64,000 nucleotides of DNA from Pachypanchax playfairii (Eukaryota > Chordata > Actinopteri > Cyprinodontiformes > Aplocheilidae). Numbering within the stretch: the first letter of the stretch is position 1; every line of letters begins with the position of its first letter. Positions 1-10,600 of the stretch are shown piece after piece. The position numbers and the translations under genes are program-made. The notes beneath the pieces are model-generated. The model was not told the origin of the DNA. It worked only from the letters and a program-made list of their open reading frames with translations, and ran no database searches. Where the stretch lies: NCBI GenBank assembly GCA_006937955.1, contig SSNP01000050.1:2366037-2430036 (forward strand), written 5' to 3'.

Positions 1-953
1 TTGTAGAACCTTGGCCTCTGTGCATAAAAGTGGAGACTTTTACAGCTCTTTAATACAACTTTCTCTGCACCAAGTTATTCAGCTCCTTTCTCAGCTTTTC
101 TGTACTATTGTGTTCACCTGATACATCTTTTTCTGAGTGCATGTGCATGTGTTAGTACAGGGTGTGTGCGTAGATGTGTCAGTCTCTTCATCTTTACACT
201 GGTTTATAATGAAGTGAATGGGCCCAGGTCAGGGACTGAGCAGCCAAGCTGGGCTGTGGTTGCCAGGATACAGCAGCCGAGCCAGGCAGGCTTTATTTGC
301 ACACCAAACAGGATAGCTTGCTGCTGCTGCTGTATTTCTATAGACCATTCTCCTGCAGAGCATCTCAATAGACTGCACGGCAAACATATGCACAATCTAC
401 GGTTGGATAACATTTTAAAATAAGACAAGCAGAAGATTTTATATATTCTTATACCTACCAGATATTTTCAGCTGTCTTGTCCTTATAAAGCACAGTAGTA
501 GATGATCCTGAGTCAAAGCATGACAAGTACTGCAAAATATGATGGAAAAAAAAAAAAAACATTTCACGTGTCAGAGCATTTGACCTGCATAAAATTTGTG
601 TCACCATATGATACATTCAAAGGCTGCAGCAAATCTGTTAACCAGCTCAGAGATATGCTGTCTGGCTGTCAGGGAGTGCTCTACTGATTCGTATCAGATT
701 GTGCAATATGCAGTAGGGTTGGTTGGTACACACAAACACAAGCACAGACTGAAAGAGAAACATGCCCATCCCTGTGTGCAGCTGCTGTGTTGTTCAGCTG
801 TCAGTGTGGAAAATTTGAGGTGTGTTTTTGTGTACAATGATTTAGGAGTGGCATTGGGTTGGAGCAAACAAGGGTTTTTCATCTCTGCACCTGTACCTTT
901 ATTTCTTTTCAGCTGTGTTTGTATGTGTGTTTGTGTCTTTATTTTTGACCACC

Positions 954-963
954 NNNNNNNNNN
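954..963. other. Assembly gap (10 N) next to a poly-C run
   Basis: Ten Ns are followed directly by a homopolymer of about 26 C (964-989). This looks like a sequencing or assembly break at a poly-C/GT-rich tract, so the true length here is unknown. Confidence 0.95.
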
Positions 964-1154
964 CCCCCCCCCCCCCCCCCCCCCCCCCCGAGTGAAAAGT
1001 ATTATTCCTAAACTTAATAATTAGTTGTGGTATTTTTGGTAGTTTGTGATGATGAACTGTTAATGAGTCTTACATATCACAGAGAAAAAAATATTCTCAA
1101 TTCTTCTTTGCAGAATTGTTGGCGTATTGTTTTTTTTTAAAGCATGAACGCCGT

Positions 1155-1870
1155 GTTTAAGGTCACGCCACAGCATCTCAATCAGATTTGTGTTGGCTGC
1201 TCTAAAACCTGAATTTTGTTGTTTTTGAGTCATTCAGAGGTGGACGTGCTGGTGTGTTTTGGATCATTGACCTGCTCAAGTACTCTCAAGCTTAAGATCT
1301 GATTGTTGGATAGTCTCCTTCAGGATTTTGTGGTGGAGAGCAGAAGTCGTGATTCCATCAATTACAATGAATCGTCAGCTCCTGAAACAGTAAAGCAGGC
1401 CCACATTATCATTATTATTACAGAACTGAAAACTCAATGTTTTGTTTTTGTGGTTTTTGAGTTGGAACTCTGTCCTGGATGTAACCTTTGCCCATCCATT
1501 ACCTACACCTGTTTGTTACTGTTCAGGTTCACAGTGAGCTGATGCCTCTGCAGCTGTTATTGGGTGAACCCAGAACCTTCTTACTCCCAACAGTGCCACC
1601 AGCTGTACCACTGTGCAACTAAATTTTACTCCGGGCTTCTTATCTCCTCTTGAATACGGGCAGTTACTTTTTTACATGGAGTAACTGCCTGTTTGCATTT
1701 TGGTTTGGATAAGTTTTGTGCCCTTTTATAAAAACTGCATTTTGTATTTACATGAGTTATATCTGTCTGATAATAAAATTTACTATCTTAGCTGAAACAT
1801 TTTAATGTGACAAGAACAGCAAAAACTACAGAAATCTGTAGGGTCAAATACTTTTTCGCAGCATTGTTTT
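1155..1870 (-). mobile_element. Decayed Tc1/mariner-like transposon
   Basis: Read on the minus strand, the region near 1225-1270 encodes NDPKHTS, part of the conserved transposase motif around the second catalytic Asp of teleost Tc1 elements. It then meets a stop. Downstream text also resembles the family (an antisense GGAACTCTG block near 1460), and the right end has the AAATACTTTTT-type terminus near 1847-1865. Internal deletions and stops make it inactive. The left inverted repeat was not found. Confidence 0.65.
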
Positions 1871-2794
1871 AAGGCCCAAAGTTTGTGCCATTTTAGTGCA
1901 GCTAAAGTCTTAAAACATTTTTACTCCAAGAACATGTACAATTTTTTTACAGTTTACTTTATTCTTTGGCTTTATGTTTTGAAACAGTTTCACATTGACA
2001 GTTTTGAAGTCGCCAGCCAGCCTAAGGAAGCTGGTGGTGTGTGCCAGTGCATCTGTGAGAGTGCACACAGTATACTGCAGTATGCTGAAGTGTTGGCCTC
2101 TACCTGACCGCAGAGGGAGTGGCTCTGAAGACAGAGAGGATGTAGATAGAAAGGAATGGGGGACATAAAAAAAAGTGTTTATTCAAGGAAGAGAAATGAG
2201 AATTAAAGTAGTACTGGCTGGCTCAGCCCTTTTTCTTTAGAAGAGATTGCTTTTCTTGCTCACCTTGCTTTACTTCTTTCTGCATCTTATCGTTTTTATG
2301 CCATGTATAACTTGGCTGACATTGTGCATGAAGCTTTTAAACTCAACTGTCCTATCTTGTTATTACTGAGTGAGTTTAAAAGCTTTTAACCACTAGTAGA
2401 CAACAGCATTACCTTGTTTAGATATATAAAGAAATATATTTGATTTATAGCTTATATAAAAGTTATTTTTCCTTTCAGAATATTAAAAACAGTTTAATTA
2501 AGTCGACCTTTTATTTTATTTTACAGCCTCGACTAGTCATCTTCACTTTTATTTACCTTCATGCACACTTATGATCTGTCTCTTCTGTTGCTGTTTTATA
2601 AAACCAGCCAAGCATTTATTTTTTATGAAGCAGTTTTTACTGGAGTCTCCGAGGTAATTTTGGCTAAACAAGACCTCGATCAAAGCTGAGAATACGTCTA
2701 TAAGACTGTTTCTGTTGTATTGTTGATGGAGATTGCATTTGGCTCTGGATGTGAAAAGGAGCCAGTTCATGTCTGACCCTTTATGTTGTGTTCA

Positions 2795-2830
2795 GGTGTG
2801 CGTGTGTGTGTGTGTGTGCGTATGTGTGTT
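2795..2830. repeat. TG microsatellite
   Basis: A run of TG dinucleotides with a few CG interruptions. Confidence 0.9.
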
Positions 2831-4568
2831 GTCAAGGTCCCAATTGGTTTGAAGTTGCAGGCATGGAAACACCCACTGCTAGAGAAGAAAACATGTCAAG
2901 CCTATTATAAAATGTTGCTGTTGTATTTGTGTGTGTGTTTATATGGTAATTGCTAATCGATTTAAAATCCAACAGACAAAAAAATAAATAATAATGAAAG
3001 CAGGAGATATGTTGCCTCTTCTCTGACATTTTGTTTAGAAATATATCAAAGTTCTGCCATGCTAGTGTAAAAACAAATGCACATATGGAAGAAATCAACT
3101 TTAGTAAATGAAATGCACTCAAAGACACGGGTGTCAGCAGATATTTTGTATCTGTTGACTGAGACAAAGTTACAGAGGAAATGATGCCTCTGGCTTTCCA
3201 CAGGGTTTCTCACTTGGTTTATTTGAGGAACTTTCTACTTCCAAACAACATGTTCCTGTGTTTCGCATATCAGCAAACTGTTTTGTTGGTATAAACGTCC
3301 ATCATAGTACTCCTAAAATAGAGCAGATATTATTGTTCTAGAAGACCAGCTGACCTAGTTTAAGTTGTTTGTCTGTGTTGTTGCAAGATTCTATTCCTGA
3401 GAGTAGTCGATCTTCCAGCTGCTTTGTTTGGAGTGGTAAGAGGTGGGAGTTTAAAGGAGGTAGTTTGGAGTTTCTACCTGTCACAAAGTGGGAGTAACAA
3501 TAAACCACAGAGGAGAACGAGGGGGCAGCGGTTTCCTGTGACTTGCATTCTGTAAATGGGGCAAGTACTTTGTCCCGTGTAGTTGTGTGTTGAACTGGTT
3601 TGGCTTGCTGGCTTCTCTTGAAGTGACTGACTTTACTGAAAGGATATAAATAGCATTTCTTCAATAGGATAACTGGAGAGTGGAGGGAATGAAGTTGGGG
3701 GGAGGGGAGGGATATGGAAGTGGCGCCACGGATGATAGGAGTGCCAGTGTCTCAGCACAGAGAAAAAAATAACTCTGCCATGGTCTCATCTGTTCACTCA
3801 GTCAGTCTGTTACAGGGACGATTATTCTCAGGAGAAAATGCATTTATGAAGAGAAGAATTTTGGGATGGAATGTATAAGTAATTCATGGCCCTGTGAAAC
3901 AGAGCTGTGAAGGAATGAAGGGGAACGATAATGTGTGTTTTTCAGTTGTGCACTTGCTCTAACAACAAAGAGGAGGCTGAAAACCGAACAACATAAATCC
4001 TTAAAGAAACCCAACCTATACAAGAGGCCATTTACTCATACCAGGTAGAATTTTTGTTGATATAGGAAGGATGTAGTCCAGTTTCTTTAGTGAAAATGGT
4101 ACGTACGTTGTAAATTGATACGTGCTAAAGCCCACAATTACAAGGATTTGCTTGTTGTGGCTGTAAGTGGCTGTTTGGGTTTTTGTTTAGACATGCCTGT
4201 CATGTTTCTGATGACATTCCTTAACTGTCTTGAGCTTGCTTAGTATCCCACAACATAGGGTTCGCCTGAATTTTACTTTGTCTGCCCAGATGTCATAATA
4301 TAATCCATCTTATTAATGCTTTAATTGGCGTGTAGCCGATGATTTTCTTCAACATGTTTCATAAGACTAAGACAGATCTTGTTTGTTCTGTGGTTTCTAT
4401 CTGGAGAACTTGTTAACCTTTTTGGCTACGATAGCAACGTCTCTCCTGCATCCCTGGAGCAAAAGTGTAATGATTAAAAATGGATGTGCCACTAATTGCC
4501 ACATTGTCTTGCATTGCATGAAACAGCATGACCATGCACTAACTTTTCTTTTCTTGTTTTGTTTTTAG

Positions 4569-4627
4569 ACGGTTGATGACGATGCAATGGCAGCGTGAAT
4601 GAAGCTTGGCGTGGGGAGAGCTGAACG
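4569..4627 (+). promoter_or_regulatory. ankrd11: 5' UTR part of the first ankrd11 coding exon, with upstream ORFs
   Basis: A pyrimidine-rich acceptor ends at AG 4567-4568, so this leader is spliced to one or more non-coding exons further upstream that I could not place. It contains four ATGs ahead of the true start at 4628. Two of them (4576 and 4582) share one 9-codon ORF ending at 4602. ATG 4587 opens a 4-codon ORF ending at 4598. ATG 4599 opens a longer ORF that overlaps the ankrd11 start in another frame. Such uORFs usually lower translation of the main ORF; that effect is inferred here. Confidence 0.7.
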
Positions 4628-7600
4628 ATGCCCAAAGGTGGGGGTTCTAAAACCCCCCAGCTGGACCACTTCCCACTCAACACTGACATGGTGGAAAAGC
4701 AGGGTGGGAAAAAGGTATGAACCCCTCCTTCCCCAACACACACTCACACTCACACACACACACACACATAAAATGAATTAAAACAGTAGAAATGACAAGC
4801 TGAACACATTTGCTTTGTTCTTTTCACTGACATTATTCATGTTTTTCTCATAGAGCTTTTAAAGTCCTGAATCTTCCCATAAACAACATAAAAACTCTAA
4901 AAGGTGAACATCTGTAAACTTGAAAGACTTGATTTATTTTGCCCCTCACTTTAAAGGTGCAGACCCTTGAGGCATGTCACTGATTAACCTCAGAATTACA
5001 TTCTTGTATTTACCTAATTAAACTTGCATTTTTGTTTCACAACACGTTCTGGGCCCTTTTCTTTATTTGCCTATTTGTGTGATTTTTTTCAAATCTTCAC
5101 ATGTTGTATAAATTACATTCGTACTTTGTTTTTTCCAGCTGTGTCAGGCTGAAACACGAGGGTTTGACAGAATTTGAAAGAAACGCTTTAATCCTGTGAA
5201 TCTGAAACAGAAATTAGTGTCTGTTGTCACAAGACAAGGGTTCTGATGATGTGCTGCAGTTTATAAGGCTTTCTAACTTTACTGTGTGGAATGTAGGGCT
5301 GGGCGATATGGCTTAAAAATAAAATCTCAGATTAATTTTTTTTATTTTTTATTCGATTTCCGATTTTTCCCTACTTATTAAATTTCCGGTTATTTGCAGT
5401 GCTTTGTACAAAGGATTCGGCTACAATTAGCTGTTTTTAGCTAAAGTTTGTTGGTCACTGCAGTGTTTGTTCATCTCAGAGAGTTTGGCGTTTTTCATGT
5501 TTGGCTGAATACCTCTGTTTCAGGTCTTGGAATATGTTTGTGGTGCTGCTGCCTTTGACTGTGATGGGCTTTTGGCAAATGTTGCAGCATGGGGTCTTGC
5601 TGCACGTCTGTCGCAGCAAACCATCTGAAACTAACGCTACGGAAACTCCAGGGAGCCAAAAAGTGCCACTACGCAAAACCTTAATTTATTTTTTTATATC
5701 GCCCACAACAAAAAAATTTGAATTAATTCATTTAATCAATTTATCGCCCAGGCCTAGTAGAATGCATGGGTTACTCTTATTTACTACTTACTGGATATAA
5801 TATACAGTAAATAAGAAGTTCTAGGATTGCGTGAGTTAAATAACATACTGAGATAGTTTCATCCAAAAAGAATTGTGTCTCATCAAAAAAGAAAAAATAA
5901 TCTACCTCTTGAATTAAAAAGAAATGGAAGAAATGTACCTAAGATATTAAATTAGAAGATAGTACCAAAAATGACTTTTTAAAGTTTGATTGAAGCTAGC
6001 TTGTTAAGACCTGCTGATTTGTTTTTGGTTTTTACTAGTAGAGACACTGTGGCAATGTTTTGCTGACATTTTATGTTAAAGGGTTGTAAAAGCTACTAGG
6101 TAAGGGTTTTGTTTGTTTGTTGTTGTTTGTGTTTTATGTACTGTAAACTATAAATAATAATTTACAGTGAGCTAGGACATGTCATTTCAAGTGAAAATAT
6201 CTTAAATCGTTCATCTGTGAATAAACAGTATATTTGTTCACATATTTTTATCTCACTTTCAGTGGTGTTTTATCCCATTGGGTGGCAAAAAAATGCATTT
6301 ACAAATTAGGCGCAGCTTGATGATGTCATTTTGTGTACCAGCTATTAACCCACCGACACTGGCAAAGAGAGGTGCAGCTTTCGTCGGCATGGATTTACAG
6401 CTCTCTGCAAAGGATTGCATCAGACTCGTAGCATGAAGGGAGGGGGGAGGGGGAGGGAGAAGAGTGCACGGGGTGAGGAAAAAACAGAGTGAGATAAATT
6501 TAAACGAAAAAGAATCATTACCCAGAGAGCGTCAAAAAAGTGTAACGCACAGGACAATCTGGAAAAGTTAAGTTTCCAAAGCTTTTATCACATTTAGTTC
6601 AGCAAAAATAACATTTCTCTACTTTTTCCTTCTCTCTCATTAAAAGAAGTATTTCCTGCAATGTGCGTTTCCTTTCTTAGATGGTGTGTTTCTTTTTTAT
6701 GGGTATTTTTATTATGCTTTTGCTTAATTTATGTGTTTCACCAGATGCCTTTGTAGAACTGAGTGCAGACAGAAAGATTAGTTCACTGTAGCTGACACTG
6801 TTTGTCTCTACTGTACCATGACATCATAGTCTTATGACTGGGGCAGGGCAGGGGGAGGGGTTTAAAGAGTTGACACATAATAGAAAACCTACTCCCAGGA
6901 TAAACATGAGCGAGAGGGAGAGAGAGAGAGAGAGAGCAGATGGTCTAACAGAAATATGAAGTTGAATAAAGTCGGGATCTGAACATATTTCAGCCAAAAA
7001 CCAAAATATCTTGTCTGTTTTTTAAAGTCATGATAACAATAATAGTTCTATGGAATTTTAAACTACAAAAGTATTGACATTTTAATGCATATTATATTAA
7101 AATACAATATATTTGCACTCTGTTCCCTGCATTTCTGCACAGTTAGGTTTAGTTTTTAAAGCTGATCATATTTACATAAACGTCTGTTCGATATCAGACA
7201 AGGATCATCAAACAGTCAAACTAAAGTACTTTTTCTTAATACACATTAAGCAACAGCTGATGAATTTTCCTCCTGATTTAATCGGGATTTAAACAGCATC
7301 TGTATTATGACACATAAACTGACTGAAAAGCTTCACGTGCGGCTCCTGGCCAGGCTGCTGCTTTCCACAACTTTCACAAGTTTTTGTACTTTACCAAAGA
7401 GGAACAATGTCTCTTAAAGGTACAGCTGTTCCTCTTAAATAAAGAAAAACAAAACTGTTGCCTAAAATGTGCAGACGTTGTACATTAATTCTAAAGTCAG
7501 AATATTTTTGTGGGATACACCTCTCTGGTAATACTACCCCAATCTTTACCAGGATATGGGTTATACACAGGACTGATGAAGTGTTTTATCTGATTTCATA

Positions 7601-10600
7601 TTTTAAAACAGTTAAACCTGCTAACAGTTACATGCAGAGCTCGTCATCTTCCCATTTCTTAATCCTGAGTTTGTCTGTACTGTGAATAACACTGAACTCA
7701 TGGGGACTGTAGGATCAACACATGATCTTTGCTCTTCTGTTGGCCTGTAACTGGTTTGAACTTTTTATATGTTTTTTTTTTAATTCCTGTCACTAATCTG
7801 ATTAGTTTGAACTGGTTAGTCTGATAGATGTTGTTTAGCTGTTACATATGTTGGTCTTCATATTTTCTTTGTCTCTTTTCCAGGATAAAGTGTTGTCAAA
7901 TAAGACTCCAAAATTGGATCGCAGTGATGGGGTCAAAGAGATGAAAGAAAAGGCACCTAAAAGGAAGCTGCCCTTCACTGCTGGAGCTAATGGAGACCAG
8001 AAAGATTCTGATTCAGGTAGGAGATTATTGTTTGGTCTCTGAGCATCTGAGTTCCTTGTTGTTGACTTTCAAGTGAAAATAAAAAAGGATTGTGGGGGGG
8101 TAGTTATTGCATCACATCCTGTAATGTGGATGGAAACGAAGGCTGGGCTTGGTGAAGTGAAAGTGTTCCTAGCTTCAGTGTCTGACAGAGACAAGGAATA
8201 TGTTTGTGCAGTTGGAGTCTGAAGAGAAGAAAATGAGCACAGAAATGACAAACCAATTACCTGTAAAACATTAACACATGCTGACCTGACCAGATGTCAG
8301 TTTGGTCTGACCACAGTTATATTTTGGGGTTTTTTTAACAGTAGAAATTACTTCTGTTCATGCTGTTTGACTTTGGATTTAAAGGATTCAGGATTAAGTT
8401 TGCTGATAGTGTTCCGACGCTGGGATTTGCTTAGAGTCTTCATCCTCGGCACTGACTGAGATTTGGCATTACTTTGTGTTCAGAGATTCCACTGAGCTTT
8501 GTGCTTCAGATAGAGGAAGAAAAAGTATATTGCAGCATGTCTGAAGTGGCTTGGGGTTATGTTCAGAAGAATTGGACATGCATATTTTTAGACATGTCTG
8601 ATTGTGCAAGCGTACTGTTTACCTCCAAGGAATCAATAATAACTAGACCGTATGATTAAGAGGTGTGTCCTTATTAGCCCTTTGATTGTCACTCTTAAAT
8701 TCCTGTGGTGTTTGTTTACATGGCATTTTATTAATGCTTTTATATGTTCATATTAATGTGGTACATTTTTTATAGCTCCTTCTTTATTAGTAATATTCAT
8801 ATATATATATTTATTATTCTATCAGCTGGTCTTATATTATCTACCTTCTGACTGTTTTGAAGAACTGACTTCACATCAGGAAGAGGTCAACCTCCTCCCC
8901 ACCCATAAGCAGCAGTGTGAACTCTCTCCAGGAACAATAGCTGGACGTGCCATGTGTGTGCAATGACTTCATGTTTTTCAGCCATGGAGGCTTTCAACAC
9001 TCTAGAATTCACATGTCTGCAGCATGTTCTCAGTGGTTTCCTTTGGGCTCATTGAATTAACATACTTTCTTTTCAAGTTTCAGTCAAACTCGGATCCCAA
9101 AAGCTCATGTTGTTAAGGTGCCTTGTTTTATACAGCTGCTGTTTTTTCAGTGGTATATGTAAACATGGTTCTTTATGAGATTATTTACAGCCCCTCCCAG
9201 GCGTTCATTGTCCATGAGTTTGATCATTTCAGGTCCATCTTCTGTGTAAGTCACAACCACAGTTCATCTGGGTCACAGCTAAACATGAGGCATGTTATAC
9301 CTGCATATTCCATTAGGTGATGGATCCATTGAAGACATTTTGTGAGACAAAGTAATGATGTTACCTGCAGAAGACTTAGCAATGGTTTCTGTTAATATCT
9401 AACAATAAGATGGGGACATTTGTTATTGACTCGATCTGCCAGGTGTCTGTGATGTTGTGAATGTGATGAAGGAGTGGGGTGCTCTGGAAGTTCACACATC
9501 TCAGGTAAACACTACTTTGTGGGCTTTGGATGAAGCTTCCACTACTTTAACCTTTGTGTCTTCGTAAACTCGTGGTTGGCTTTCTCTGAAAAACTGACGT
9601 GAGCATGTGATGCAGTCAGGCTCAGTCATATGCATCATGAATCTAAAGCTTTCATTCTTCACAATGCTGTAGAGGCAAAGATCTCTCAAAATGAGACAAG
9701 CCATAGATTAACATGGTCAGAGTTGGCTGGAATTGAAGTGGTAGTGTGAGCGCTGTTCAGGAGTTGGTAGCAGTGGCCGTTGCTCTGGGTGATGGTGTAA
9801 GATGCAGGCTCAAGGCATTTGACGTCTCCCTGAGGTGCTCGACTTCACTTTGAAAATTTTACGCAACGAATGTCATGATGTTTTTTTACCCAGGAAATTG
9901 TAAAATTCAAAGTGCGCCCAAACAGAAGTTTCAGCCAATCATTGCAGAAAAGCTGAGAAAACAAAGTCTGCCTAACCTACAGCGTAACACCCCGGCCTCC
10001 CCGCTTTGTCCTGTGTCCTGCTGCCCGCTCCTTCTAATTATAAATTTCTCTCTATCCTCCGGTTCTCTACTCGCTGCTGTTCTGGCGTTTAAAAAGGTAA
10101 ATTCTCTCGGTGTGTGTGAGGACACGCGTGTGCGGGTTTGTGTGTGTCAGCGGACCGGCCAGCCTTCGGTGAATGTGAACCTTTACGTGTAAACTTATGG
10201 ACTCAACACACTGGAGGTGACAAACGACTGCCATAACCCATCGCTATCGCTTTGATAACCTTACGCGGGAGGCAACGAGCGGTCCGTCAATGAAACCTCT
10301 GCTGATTGGTCCTCGACTGGGCTGGCGTTGCTAGCCCGTCTGTGAACGATACATGCACAAGCATTCACGAAATTTGCGTGTTGCTTTATCAGTGATCAGT
10401 GCACAGCAGCGCTGATCATTGATCATCACATGTATTAACAGAGAAGGGAGGGCAAAAATAAATAGTCTTCTTTCTTAATCTCATTGACAAAAATCAAATA
10501 TTTAATAAATTATCTGAATCTTTCAACCAAAGTGGTCATTTGATGTGAAATGTGTAGAAATTATTTGTTGTATAGAGTAAATATTAAGTCCAATATATAG

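Larger units (their letters stand above)
1..4568 (+). other. Upstream intron (5' UTR) of ankrd11, no gene recognised
   Basis: No conserved coding exon was seen on either strand. The stretch holds an assembly gap, a decayed Tc1-like element (about 1155-1870), a TG microsatellite near 2800 and unremarkable AT-rich sequence. It is assigned to an ankrd11 intron because an acceptor sits at 4567-4568. The ankrd11 promoter probably lies before the window. Confidence 0.6.
4715..7883 (+). other. ankrd11 intron between coding exons 1 and 2
   Basis: The intron is bounded by a GT at 4715 and an AG at 7882-7883. It contains a CA repeat, a hAT-like MITE at 5294-5756 and a GA repeat near 6910. No coding exon was recognised; the open frames inside lack family features. 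Confidence 0.75.
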
